This document shows positions 24,521 through 33,796 of a DNA stretch of 64,000 bases, in pieces (the stretch's first letter is position 1; the number at the start of each line of letters is the position of its first letter). Origin of the DNA: Nocardia fusca NBRC 14340 (GTDB lineage Bacteria > Actinomycetota > Actinomycetes > Mycobacteriales > Mycobacteriaceae). The position numbers and the translations under genes are program-made. The notes under the pieces are model-generated. The model saw only the letters and a list, made by a program, of their open reading frames with translations, did not search any database and was not told where the DNA came from. The stretch lies in contig NZ_BDCU01000057.1 in the NCBI RefSeq assembly GCF_001618425.1, positions 1 through 64,000 on the forward strand, read 5' to 3'.

Positions 24521-26949
24521 GCGCCGCGCAGGCGGGCGAACCCGGAGAGACCCGGGTCTTCGGGATACGGCATCACGGCCCCGGTTCGGCGCGGTCGTTG
24601 CGCCTGGCGCTGGAGGAGTTCCGGCCCGACACCATTTTGATCGAGGGCCCGGCGGACGCCGACCCCTTGGTGGTCCATACCGCCGCCGCGTCGATGGCGC
24701 CGCCGGTCGCCCTGCTCGGTTATGTCTCCGACGAACCGGCCCGGGCCGCGTTCTGGCCGTATGCGGTGTTCTCCCCGGAATGGCAGGCGCTGCGTTACGC
24801 GGTCGACAACGAGATACCCGTCCGGTTCTGCGATCTCCCCGCCGCCCAGGTCCTGGCCGTCGACGACCGCACCGGGGGCCGTGACGCGCTGGCCGAACTG
24901 GCGGCCGCGGGCGGCTACGACGATGCCGAACGCTGGTGGGACGCGGTGGTCGAATCGACCTCGGACACCGGGACGTTCGAGGCCATCACCGAGGCCATGG
25001 CCGCCCTCCGCGAGACCGCGCTCATCGAACCGGAGACCGAAACAGTCACCGGCCCGACCGGTACGCCCGAAACCGGGGGCAGTACCGACGACCCGGAGGC
25101 TCCACCGGCCGGCGAGTTCCGGACCGCCGCCACCGATGAGGTCGGCAGCGGCGTTCCCGGCGCCGCACCGGCTGCCGAAACTCCCGGGGAGTTCCCGACT
25201 CCCGCACCCGACGAGGCCGGCGGTCCGGAGTCGGCGCCACCGCAACCCGAACCGTTGATCCTCGACCGGCACACCCTGATCCGCGAAGCCCATATGCGGC
25301 AGGTACTGCGCAAGACACGCAAGGACGGCGCCCGCCGGATCGCTGTGGTCTGCGGCGCCTGGCACGCCCCCGCGCTCCAGGAACCGCTCGGGCCCGCCGC
25401 CGCGGATCTCCGCCTGCTGAAGGGACTGCCCAAGGTCAAAGCGACCCTGACCTGGGTGCCGTGGACGCATTCGCGGCTCGCTGCCGCGTCCGGTTACGGG
25501 GCGGGCGTCACCTCGCCCGGGTGGTACCACCATCTGTTCACCGAGACCGAGCGCCCGATCGCGTCCTGGCTCACCAAGGTCGCGGGCGTATTGCGCGCCC
25601 ACGACCTGCCGGTCTCCAGTGCCCACATCATCGAGGCCGTGCGGCTGGCGCACACCCTGGCGGCCCTGCGGGCGCGGCCGCTGGCCGGCCTCTCCGAGGT
25701 CACCGAGGCGACCCGCGCGGTGCTGTGCGAGGGCGACGATACGGCGCTGCGCCTGGTCGGGACGGAACTGGTGGTGGGCGAGGCACTCGGCGCGGTACCG
25801 CCCGAGGCGCCGACCGTACCGCTGGAAGCCGATCTGCGGGCCACGGCCCGCACCCTGCGGCTGAAACAGGAAGCGCTGGTCCGCACACTGGATCTGGACC
25901 TGCGTAAAGAACGCGATATCGGCAGATCGAGGCTGCTGCACCGGCTCCGGCTGCTGGGCGTGCACTGGGGCACGCCCAGCGCCGGTACCGTGCAGTCGAA
26001 AGGTACGTTCCGGGAGACCTGGGAGCTGCGCTGGGAACCGGAGTTCGCGGTCCGGGTGATCGAAGCCTCCCGGTGGGGTACCACGGTGCAGGCGGCGGCC
26101 GAGGCGAAGATCCTCGATACGGCCGCGCGCTCCGGCAGCGGGGTCACCGAACTCACCGAGGCGCTGGAATTCGCGTTGCTCGCCGAACTGCCGGGCGCGC
26201 TCGACGGGCTGATCGCCCGGCTCGGTTCGGCGGCCGCGGTGGACCACGATATGACCCATCTGCTGGCCGCACTGCCCGGTCTGCTGCGCACGCTGCGGTA
26301 CGGCGACGTCCGCGGCACCGATACCTCGGCGCTGACCCATGTCGCCGACAGCATGCTGGTCCGCATCTGCGCCGGCCTGCCCGCCGCGGTCACCGGACTC
26401 GGGGACGACACCGCGGCGGCGCTGCGCGATCAGCTCGATACCGCCACCACCGCCGTCCACACCCGGAACCACGCCGAATCCACCGAACAGTGGCTGTCGG
26501 TACTCGCCCGGCTCGCCGACCGGCCCGATGTGCACGGCCTACTGGTCGGCCGGACGGTACGCCTGCTCTGCGACGCCGACCGGATCGATACCGAGGAGGC
26601 GGCCCGGCGGCTGGCGGCGGCGCTGTCGGTCGGCAACACCGCCGCCGCGAAGGCCGCCTGGGTGGACGGTTTCGTCGGCGGCCGCGGCCTGGTGCTGGTC
26701 CACGATCGCGCTCTGCTGCGACTCATCGACGGCTGGCTCGCCGGTCTGTCCGAGGAGCAGTTCGTCGAGGTCGTACCGCTCCTGCGCCGGACCTTCGGCG
26801 CCTTCGAATCCGGGGAGCGCCGCGCGATCGGCGAAGCCGTGCGCGACGGCCGCCCGGCCGCGCCCGCTCCCGAGGCCGCCGAAACCGACCCGGCCCGCGG
26901 CCTGCTCGCCCTGCGCACCGTCGCCGACATCCTGGGAGTCCCCGCATGA
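24517..26949 (+). CDS. DUF5682 family protein
   Basis: An 810-residue protein opening with FGIRHHGPGSARSLRLALEE and TILIEGPADADPLV, the hallmark of DUF5682. The HGPG and ILIEGP elements recall the EreA/ChaN/TraB hydrolase-like fold, so a catalytic role is possible but unproven. Residues about 175-250 are a Pro/Glu/Thr-rich insert of low complexity. A second block, HTLIREAHMRQVLR and IAVVCGAWHAPAL, completes the N-terminal domain. The C-terminal 500 residues are helical. ATGA overlaps occur at both ends. Confidence 0.85.
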   Translation: MSAAQAGEPGETRVFGIRHHGPGSARSLRLALEEFRPDTILIEGPADADPLVVHTAAASMAPPVALLGYVSDEPARAAFWPYAVFSPEWQALRYAVDNEIPVRFCDLPAAQVLAVDDRTGGRDALAELAAAGGYDDAERWWDAVVESTSDTGTFEAITEAMAALRETALIEPETETVTGPTGTPETGGSTDDPEAPPAGEFRTAATDEVGSGVPGAAPAAETPGEFPTPAPDEAGGPESAPPQPEPLILDRHTLIREAHMRQVLRKTRKDGARRIAVVCGAWHAPALQEPLGPAAADLRLLKGLPKVKATLTWVPWTHSRLAAASGYGAGVTSPGWYHHLFTETERPIASWLTKVAGVLRAHDLPVSSAHIIEAVRLAHTLAALRARPLAGLSEVTEATRAVLCEGDDTALRLVGTELVVGEALGAVPPEAPTVPLEADLRATARTLRLKQEALVRTLDLDLRKERDIGRSRLLHRLRLLGVHWGTPSAGTVQSKGTFRETWELRWEPEFAVRVIEASRWGTTVQAAAEAKILDTAARSGSGVTELTEALEFALLAELPGALDGLIARLGSAAAVDHDMTHLLAALPGLLRTLRYGDVRGTDTSALTHVADSMLVRICAGLPAAVTGLGDDTAAALRDQLDTATTAVHTRNHAESTEQWLSVLARLADRPDVHGLLVGRTVRLLCDADRIDTEEAARRLAAALSVGNTAAAKAAWVDGFVGGRGLVLVHDRALLRLIDGWLAGLSEEQFVEVVPLLRRTFGAFESGERRAIGEAVRDGRPAAPAPEAAETDPARGLLALRTVADILGVPA

Positions 26950-28124
26950 ACACCACCGCACCGCACGGTGTCGCCGACGAGGCCCGGCTGCGCCGCTGGC
27001 GCCTCGTCCTCGGTGCGGCCGCCGAGCCGGCGCTCGGCGGCCTCGGCACCGCCGACGACAAGGCCATCGACAAAGCCCTCGGCGCGGTCTACGACAGCGG
27101 TAGCGGCGCGGGCCGCTCCCGCGGTGACCGGGCGGGCGGCCTCGGCGGGTCGGCGCCGCGGGTCGCCCGGTGGCTCGGTGATATCCGCACCTACTTCCCG
27201 TCGACGGTGGTCGAGGTCGTGCAGCGGGACGCGGTGGAGCGGCTGAACCTCACCCAGCTGCTGCTGGAACCGGAGCTCATGGAGGCGGTCGAACCCGATG
27301 TGCATCTGGTCGGCACGCTGCTGAGCCTGAACCGGGTCATCCCGGAAACCACCAAGGCCACCGCCCGGATGGTGGTGTCGAAGGTGGTCAAGGAGATCGA
27401 GGAACGAATCGCGACCCGTACCGTGGCCGCGGTGAGCGGGGCGCTCAACCGGTCCGCCCGCACCTCCCGTCCCAAACCGCGCGATATCGATTTCGACCGC
27501 ACCATCCGCAAGAACCTCGCCAATTACCTGCCCGAGCAGCGCACCATCATCGCCGAACGGCTGGTGGGTTACGGCCGGCGGGCCCAAGCGGTGCACCGTG
27601 ATGTGATCCTGGCGATCGACCAATCCGGTTCCATGGCCTCCAGCGTGGTGTACTCCTCGGTGTTCGGCGCGGTCCTGGCGTCGATGCGGTCTCTGCGCAC
27701 CTCACTGGTGGTTTTCGACACCGAGGTCGTGGACCTCACCGAAAAGTTGTCCGACCCGGTCGATGTGCTGTTCGGCACCCAGCTCGGCGGCGGGACCTAC
27801 ATCAACCGGGCCATCGCCTACTGCCAGTCGCTCATCACCCGCCCCACCGACAGCCTGTTCTTCCTGATCTCCGACCTCTACGAGGGCGGGGTCCGGGAGG
27901 AGATGCTGCGCCGCGTGCACGCCATGAAGGAATCGGGTGTCCAGGTGGTGGTACTGCTGGCGCTCTCCGATGACGGCGCGCCCTCCTACGATCGCGAGAA
28001 CGCCGCGGCGCTCGCGGCGCTCGGCGTGCCGGCCTTCGCCTGCACGCCCGACCGGTTCCCGGACCTGCTGGCCCAGGCGCTGAACCGGGGGGATCTCATG
28101 CGCTGGGGAACCGAACACCGCTGA
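26946..28124 (+). CDS. VWA-domain protein of the MoxR operon
   Basis: A 392-residue protein with a helical N-terminal half and a C-terminal von Willebrand A domain. The metal-dependent adhesion site DQSGS (225-229), GGGTYIN and LISDLYEGG are intact, so a divalent metal should bind. This is the usual partner of MoxR AAA+ ATPases, though here it lacks any signal peptide or membrane segment and must be cytosolic. It is the last gene of the operon and is followed by a strong terminator. Confidence 0.9.
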   Translation: MNTTAPHGVADEARLRRWRLVLGAAAEPALGGLGTADDKAIDKALGAVYDSGSGAGRSRGDRAGGLGGSAPRVARWLGDIRTYFPSTVVEVVQRDAVERLNLTQLLLEPELMEAVEPDVHLVGTLLSLNRVIPETTKATARMVVSKVVKEIEERIATRTVAAVSGALNRSARTSRPKPRDIDFDRTIRKNLANYLPEQRTIIAERLVGYGRRAQAVHRDVILAIDQSGSMASSVVYSSVFGAVLASMRSLRTSLVVFDTEVVDLTEKLSDPVDVLFGTQLGGGTYINRAIAYCQSLITRPTDSLFFLISDLYEGGVREEMLRRVHAMKESGVQVVVLLALSDDGAPSYDRENAAALAALGVPAFACTPDRFPDLLAQALNRGDLMRWGTEHR

Positions 28125-28137
28125 ATCCGGCGCGCAC

Positions 28138-28170
28138 TCCGTGGTCCGGCCCCGAGGGCCGGACCACGGA
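28138..28170. terminator. Bidirectional terminator between VWA and FtsX genes
   Basis: A perfect 15-bp stem (28138-28152 with 28156-28170) and a 3-base loop cga lie 13 bp after the VWA stop and 7 bp from the convergent permease stop. No T tract is present, as is common in GC-rich actinobacteria. Confidence 0.75.
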
Positions 28171-28177
28171 GCCGGAC

Positions 28178-30742
28178 TCACAGGTCGGCGATCGCGGCCA
28201 GCGGTGGCGTGCGGGCGGCCCGGATGGCCGGCCAGAGCGCGGCCAGCACTCCCACGATCGCGGAGCCGACCAGCATGTACACCAGCTGATCCCACGGCAC
28301 CGCGATCTGGTCCAGGCCGAGATCCCGCAGGGTGCGCAGGAATCCGACACCCAGCCCCAGGCCCAGGACCGCTCCGACGAGGGCACCGAACACCGCGATC
28401 AACATGGATTCCAGGTAGATCGTGCGGCGCACCTGCGCCCGCTGGGTGCCCACCGCGCGCAGCATGCCGATCTCGCGGCGGCGCTCCACCACCGAAAGCG
28501 CCAGGGTGTTCACGATGCCCAGTACCGCGATCACCACTGCCAATGCCAGCAGCCCGTAGAGGATGGCCAGCAGGTTGTTGATCTGCTTGGCGTTCTCGCC
28601 CTTGAACTCCTCGCGGTCCAGGACCTGCACGATCACGAATTCCTCGGTGGCGCGCTCCAGATCGGTGCGCATGGACGCGAGGTCGGTCCCCGAGCGGGCC
28701 TTGATCAGTACCCCGACATCGGTCCGCAGGGATATCGGAACCGCCCGCTCGTAAACCGTCGACGGCACCATCAGCGGCCCCAGAATCTGCGAATCCGCGT
28801 ACACTCCGGCGACCGTCAACGGAATCTCCGTACCGTCGAGGGTTTGCACCGAGAGCCGGTCACCGGCCGTCACGCCGTGCTCGGTCGCCTCGTCCTTGCC
28901 GAGCAGGATATCGGAGTCCCCGAGGGTCGCCGAACCGCTCAGCATGTCGAGGTTCACGACCTGGTCCAGGGGGCCGTCGGGCGAGGTGCCGAATTCGTCG
29001 TCGTCACCGATCTTCAGCGCGAGCCCGCGCAGACCCACGGTCTGCGCCGCCTCGGGCACCTTCGCCCGCACCGCGTCGGCGGCGCCGGTCGGCACTCCCA
29101 TCATCTGCGGCCCGGCGAGGACATAATCGGCTTCAATCCCCTGGTCCACCACTCGGGAGATACTGACCTTCGCCGATTCGCCGAGCATGCCGATGGCGGT
29201 GACCAGCATGAGTCCCAGGGTCAGCGCGAACGCGGTGGCAGCGGTACGGCGGGGATTGCGGGTCGCGTTGTTGCGCGCCATGCGCCCGATCGATCCGAAC
29301 GGCCGGATGAGCACGCCCAGTCCGGCCAGCACCGGGCGCGACAGCGCGGGCGAGGCGAACAGCACCGCCAGGATCAGGCCCAGCGCCCCGACACCCACCA
29401 CGGCGGCCGCCCCGCCGCCGGTGTTGCGGGCACCCAGCACCACCAGCACGATTCCGGCGACCGCCAGTACCGCGCCGGTCACCGTACGCGCCCGCAGCGT
29501 GTCACCGGGGGAGGCGAACTCCTCGCGCATGGCCTGAACCGGCGGGATCCGGGAGGCTCGGCGGGCCGGCGCGTACGCGCTCACCACCGTCACCAGCAGA
29601 CCGACCCCGAAGGCGACCGCCGCGGTCCGGGGTAGGACGGCCATCCGGCCCGTGGGCAACCCGAGGTCGAACGCGTTCAGCAGCCCGGCGAGCCCGTAGG
29701 CGAGCCCGATACCGGCCAGCAGGCCGAGCAGACTGCCGAGCACACCGACGACCAGTGCCTCCCCGACCACCGACCGGCCCACCTGACCGCGGCTCGCACC
29801 GACGGCCCGCAACAGCGCGAGTTCGCGCAACCGCTGCGCCACCAGCATCGAGAAGGTGTTGTAGATGATGAAGGTACCGACGATCAGCGCGATGGCACCG
29901 AAGGCCAGCAGGAAGTAGTTCAGGAAGTTCAGCGCTTCGGAGAGCTGGGCCCGCATATCTGCGCGCACCTGGTCGCCGTTCTGCACCTTGTAGTCCGGGT
30001 ACAGCATGGACAGCCGGTCACGCAGGGTGTCCCCGGGTATGCCCGCGGCCGCGATATCGACGTAGGCGACATGGGTACCGTCGGTGAACAGTTCCCGGGC
30101 CTGCGCCTCGGTGAACTGCAGCCCGATGAAACCGCCGGTATCCGCCGGCGGCGCGTAGATGCCGGTGAGCGTGACATCGATCGGTCCACCGTGGGAGGGG
30201 ACGAGCACCTTGGTGCGGTCCCCGACCTTCAGGCCGGCCCGTTCGGCGGCACCGGTGTTGAGGGCGATCTGGCCGGGTTCGGCAGGGGGTACACCGGCGA
30301 CGAAGGGATCGGGCTCGGCGACCGCCCGCTGCGGCGGGAGATAGGCCTCTCCTGTACTGGGAGCGCCGCCGGTCTGCACCGCTTTCTTCCCGGACGGATC
30401 GAGCAGCACCACCGATCCCTCGATACCGGGGGCCACGGTGCGGACCCCGTCCATGGCGGCGATCCGGTCGACCACGTCCTGGGAAATACCCGCGGACTGT
30501 CGCTCCTCCGGGCTCACCCGCACATCGACGCCCTTGGCCTCGGTGGCGAAGATGCCGTCGAAGGTGCGCTGCAGCGTATCGGTGAAGACGAACGACCCCG
30601 CGATGAACGCGGTCCCGAGGACCACCGACAGCAGCGTCAGGGCGAGCCGCACCTTGTGCGCGGCGAGATTGCGCAGCGCCACCCTGCGCATGGGATGGGC
30701 GGCCACTACCGGACCGCCCGCGTCGGCCGGGGACGATCGCAC
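28178..30742 (-). CDS. ABC transporter permease, FtsX/MacB-LolC type
   Basis: An 854-residue fused permease with two FtsX repeats and about ten membrane segments: one near 35-55, a cluster from 270 to 400, more between 430 and 525, and a final cluster from 730 to 845. Large extracytoplasmic domains lie at about 60-265 and 530-720. Conserved coupling segments RELALLRAVGASRGQV and RREIGMLRAVGTQRAQV occur once per repeat. It pairs with the ATPase gene 13 bp upstream. Such exporters move lipids, lipoproteins or peptides; the cargo is unknown. GTG 30742 is uncertain; ATG 30691 is an alternative. Confidence 0.92.
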   Translation of the reverse strand: MRSSPADAGGPVVAAHPMRRVALRNLAAHKVRLALTLLSVVLGTAFIAGSFVFTDTLQRTFDGIFATEAKGVDVRVSPEERQSAGISQDVVDRIAAMDGVRTVAPGIEGSVVLLDPSGKKAVQTGGAPSTGEAYLPPQRAVAEPDPFVAGVPPAEPGQIALNTGAAERAGLKVGDRTKVLVPSHGGPIDVTLTGIYAPPADTGGFIGLQFTEAQARELFTDGTHVAYVDIAAAGIPGDTLRDRLSMLYPDYKVQNGDQVRADMRAQLSEALNFLNYFLLAFGAIALIVGTFIIYNTFSMLVAQRLRELALLRAVGASRGQVGRSVVGEALVVGVLGSLLGLLAGIGLAYGLAGLLNAFDLGLPTGRMAVLPRTAAVAFGVGLLVTVVSAYAPARRASRIPPVQAMREEFASPGDTLRARTVTGAVLAVAGIVLVVLGARNTGGGAAAVVGVGALGLILAVLFASPALSRPVLAGLGVLIRPFGSIGRMARNNATRNPRRTAATAFALTLGLMLVTAIGMLGESAKVSISRVVDQGIEADYVLAGPQMMGVPTGAADAVRAKVPEAAQTVGLRGLALKIGDDDEFGTSPDGPLDQVVNLDMLSGSATLGDSDILLGKDEATEHGVTAGDRLSVQTLDGTEIPLTVAGVYADSQILGPLMVPSTVYERAVPISLRTDVGVLIKARSGTDLASMRTDLERATEEFVIVQVLDREEFKGENAKQINNLLAILYGLLALAVVIAVLGIVNTLALSVVERRREIGMLRAVGTQRAQVRRTIYLESMLIAVFGALVGAVLGLGLGVGFLRTLRDLGLDQIAVPWDQLVYMLVGSAIVGVLAALWPAIRAARTPPLAAIADL

Positions 30743-30755
30743 GTTCCGGGGTGCG

Positions 30756-31532
30756 TCACCGGACCTCCAGGGCTTTCATCCGGTCCAGCACCGAGTCGGC
30801 GGTCGGATCCCGCATCTCGTCCACGATCCGGCCGTCGGCCAGGAAGACCACGCGGTCCGCGTAGGCCGCGGCGGTGGGTTCGTGGGTGACGATGACGACC
30901 GTCTGGCCGAATTCGTCCACCGCCGCCCGCAGGATCGACAGCACTTCGCCGGAGGAGCGGGAGTCCAGGTTGCCGGTCGGTTCGTCACCGAAGACGATCT
31001 GCGGTTTACCCGCCAGCGCCCGCGCACAGGCGACCCGCTGCTGCTGGCCGCCGGACAGTTCGCTGGGCCGGTGAGCCAGCCGGTCCTCCAGACCGAGCCG
31101 CTTCAGCACCGTGTTGAGCCATTCCGAGTCCGGGGCCCGGCCGGCGATATCGAGCGGCAGGGTGATGTTCTCCAGCGCGGTCAGCGTCGGGACCAGGTTG
31201 AACGCCTGGAACACGAAGCCGACGCGGTCCCGGCGCAGGGCGGTCATCTGTTTGTCGGACAGGTCGGTGAGCTCGGTGTCGCCGATCCGCACCCGGCCCG
31301 AACTGGCCTCGTCCAACCCCGCCAGACAGTGCATGAGGGTCGATTTCCCGGAGCCGGACGGTCCCATGATCGCGGTGAACTCGCCCCGCGCGAAATCGAC
31401 CGTTACCGCATCCAGCGCGGTGACCCGCGTATCCCCGGACCCGTAGACCTTGGTCAGTTCGATGGCGCCGGCGGCGACGGTGGACGGGGTGCCCGGCTCG
31501 GCCGGGTCCACGTCGACAGCGTGAGCAGTCAT
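30756..31532 (-). CDS. ABC transporter ATP-binding protein, LolD/MacB type
   Basis: A 258-residue ATPase energising the adjacent FtsX-like permease. Walker A GPSGSGKST (57-65), signature LSGGQQQRVA, Walker B IVFGDEPTGNLD and switch His in VIVTHEP are complete. The frame is open upstream, but ATG 31532 begins the recognisable protein; the first 20 residues are a nonconserved extension. Confidence 0.93.
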   Translation of the reverse strand: MTAHAVDVDPAEPGTPSTVAAGAIELTKVYGSGDTRVTALDAVTVDFARGEFTAIMGPSGSGKSTLMHCLAGLDEASSGRVRIGDTELTDLSDKQMTALRRDRVGFVFQAFNLVPTLTALENITLPLDIAGRAPDSEWLNTVLKRLGLEDRLAHRPSELSGGQQQRVACARALAGKPQIVFGDEPTGNLDSRSSGEVLSILRAAVDEFGQTVVIVTHEPTAAAYADRVVFLADGRIVDEMRDPTADSVLDRMKALEVR

Positions 31533-31648
31533 GGGTCCAGTGTGTCGGGCCGCCGCGAGCCGCGCCATCCGGGATCGCCCTGACCACTCGTACACCTGAG
31601 GGGGCGCCGGGTACGCGGGTGGGATGACTCCCCGCCGGTGGGAAACGA

Positions 31649-31683
31649 AACGGCGGACCCCAGCTGCCGTGGGATCCGCCGTT
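31649..31683 (-). terminator. Terminator of the first kinase gene
   Basis: aacggcggacccca (31649-31662) pairs with tgggatccgccgtt (31670-31683) with one mismatch and a 7-base loop. It lies 14 bp after the stop of the leftward kinase gene. The minus-strand continuation is T-rich (tttcgttt). Confidence 0.7.
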
Positions 31684-31696
31684 GTCGCTGCGTCGC

Positions 31697-33544
31697 TCAG
31701 TTCAGAGGTGCCGACTTCCACCAGGTCAGCATCTCGTCGATGGTGCCGACGATGCCGTCGGTGTACATCAGGTACTGGGCTCGTTCGGGATGGTTGGTGA
31801 ACACCGTGACCATCTTCGGGCCGTCGCTGTCCCATGTGTAGTTGGTGTAGGTCTGACCGCCGTTGGCGTCGGTGGACTTCTCCGAGGTCGCGGGCAGTCC
31901 CTTGACCACCGATTCCACATCGGCGGCGGAGGCGTAGGCGTAGATCCGGTAGAACGGATCGTCGTTGTTGTTACCGCCGTAGCAGCGCCATTGCCAGGCC
32001 CATTTACCGAAGTCGGGTTCGCCGTCGTCGGGGCTGGGCGTGTAGCTGCTGTCGGTCTCCCAGCATTTCGCGTCGTGGTAACCGACCTCTTCGGACGTCG
32101 ACGCGGGCACCAGCTGCGGGAACTCCTTGCTGATGGAGTCCGCGGTCGCGGGTACCGGGGCCACCGTGGTCTGGGTGCTGGTGCCGGCGGCCGTGGGGTC
32201 GGTTCCGCCGCCTCCGCCGCTCCCGGCGAGGGCCACCACGCCGATGACGACACCGATCAGCACCACCAGCCCGATACAGATGGCGACGATGAGCCCGGTG
32301 TTCGACTTGGGCGGGCGCGGCGCCTGCTGGACCTGCGCCATCGGCTGCGGATAGCTCGTGGGCTGGGTGTATCCGCCCGGAGTTCCGCCGCCGTAGGGCT
32401 GACCGACCGGGGTGGTGTACCCGAGCGTGCCGCCGTAGGGCTGCTGCTGCCCGTCGCCGGGACCCTGCTGGAATCCGCTCGCGTACTGCTGGCCCGGCGC
32501 CCCGCCGGCATAGGGCTGGCCCTGGACACCACTGGCATAGGGCTGGCCCTGCACATTGCTCGCATACGGCTGCGCGGGTGCGCCTCCGGCGTAGGACTGG
32601 GGCGCCGCGGTGCTCGGATACTGGTTCGCCCCGCTGTTGTACGGCCCGGATTGATAGGACGGGTTCACCATGGTGGGCGGCGGTACGGCCAGCGGGATGG
32701 CCGGGGAACTCGGCGAGGTGAGCGCCTGTTTGGCGGCTTCGGCGAATTCGGTGCACGAGGTGAACCGGTCGTCGGGACGCTTCGCCATCGCCTTGGCCAG
32801 GACCGCGTCCAGCGTCGGCGGCAGTTCCGGCCGGGCCGCGCTCAGCGACGGCGGCGGCGACTGCAGATGCCCCTGGATGACCCCCGCCGGGTTCGTGGAG
32901 GTGAACGGCCCGCTGCCGGTGAGCAACCAGTACAGCGAACAGGCCAGCGAATACTGGTCCGAGCGGTGATCGAGGTCGGCACCGGTGAGCTGCTCGGGTG
33001 AGGCGTAGGCCAGCGTAGCGGTGAACGTCCCGGTCTGGGTGAGGTGTCCGGTGTCGTCGCGCAGGCGCGCGATACCGAAATCGGTCAGGTAGACCCGTTC
33101 ACCACGGCCGCCGGTCGAACGGGCCAGCAGGATGTTGGCCGGCTTCACGTCCCGGTGCATCACCCCCATACCGTGCGCGTAGTCGAGCGCGGACGCGGTT
33201 TCGGCGATGATCTGGACCGCACGTTCGGGCGGCAACTTCTGCGGATCCACCGAGGCGGCGTCGATACCGTCGATGTACTGCATCGAGATCCACAGCTGTT
33301 CGTCTTCGAGACCGCGGTCGTAGACCGTGACGATATTGGGGTGGTCCAGGCGGGCGACCAGATCGGCCTCCCGTTCGAACCTGGCGCGCACCTCCTTGTC
33401 GAAGAACATCTCGCGGTTCAGCAGCTTGAGCGCTGTCATCCGCGGCAGCCGCGGATGTTTCGCGAGGTAGACCGAGCCCATCCCACCCCGGCCGAGTTGC
33501 CGGTCGATGACATAGCCGGCGAAAACATCGCCGTTGGCCAGCAT
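31697..33544 (-). CDS. Receptor-type Ser/Thr protein kinase (Pkn family)
   Basis: A 615-residue transmembrane kinase. The glycine loop GRGGMG (18-23), Lys40, catalytic loop HRDVKPAN (130-137) and DFG (155-157) are intact. Residues about 290-410 are a low-complexity juxtamembrane region with repeated GQPYA units rich in Tyr/Gln/Pro. One membrane helix spans about 417-440. The extracellular domain (441-615) has two cysteines (KCWE and WRCYGG) likely forming a disulfide, as in PknH-type sensor domains. ATG 33544 has GGAG six bases upstream. A second kinase lies directly upstream on the same strand. Confidence 0.92.
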   Translation of the reverse strand: MLANGDVFAGYVIDRQLGRGGMGSVYLAKHPRLPRMTALKLLNREMFFDKEVRARFEREADLVARLDHPNIVTVYDRGLEDEQLWISMQYIDGIDAASVDPQKLPPERAVQIIAETASALDYAHGMGVMHRDVKPANILLARSTGGRGERVYLTDFGIARLRDDTGHLTQTGTFTATLAYASPEQLTGADLDHRSDQYSLACSLYWLLTGSGPFTSTNPAGVIQGHLQSPPPSLSAARPELPPTLDAVLAKAMAKRPDDRFTSCTEFAEAAKQALTSPSSPAIPLAVPPPTMVNPSYQSGPYNSGANQYPSTAAPQSYAGGAPAQPYASNVQGQPYASGVQGQPYAGGAPGQQYASGFQQGPGDGQQQPYGGTLGYTTPVGQPYGGGTPGGYTQPTSYPQPMAQVQQAPRPPKSNTGLIVAICIGLVVLIGVVIGVVALAGSGGGGGTDPTAAGTSTQTTVAPVPATADSISKEFPQLVPASTSEEVGYHDAKCWETDSSYTPSPDDGEPDFGKWAWQWRCYGGNNNDDPFYRIYAYASAADVESVVKGLPATSEKSTDANGGQTYTNYTWDSDGPKMVTVFTNHPERAQYLMYTDGIVGTIDEMLTWWKSAPLN

Positions 33545-33718
33545 GGTTGCTCCAATTCCCGCCTGCGGGACCGGGACCCACCGGTACGCAGGCGTAGACG
33601 AAAAGCGTGTCCGGGCCGCAGCGGTCCGGGCACGCGAAATCATCGAAACCATAGCAGCAGTCGAGATGACCCCGAGGGCTCTCACCGGTCCGCATACGCA
33701 GCCGCAACACGGTCGCTA

Positions 33719-33740
33719 CACCGGCACTGCGGTGCCGGTG
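33719..33740 (-). terminator. Terminator between the two kinase genes
   Basis: A perfect 9-bp stem caccggcac (33719-33727) with gtgccggtg (33732-33740) and a 4-base loop lies 57 bp beyond the stop of the upstream kinase, so the downstream kinase probably has its own promoter in the 252-bp gap. Confidence 0.55.
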
Positions 33741-33796
33741 CGCCGCAGGACCCCGGCGCCGAGCCGGCCCACCGCGGGATACCCGGGGTCCTCGCG

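Noticed and set aside
24490..26535. A 681-codon minus-strand frame
   Set aside because: Antisense to DUF5682, which has family motifs and coupled starts on both sides.
32260..32640. Short periodic repeats as a possible CRISPR array
   Set aside because: The periodicity is in-frame GQPYA-type coding repeats within the receptor kinase, with no uniform repeat-spacer structure.
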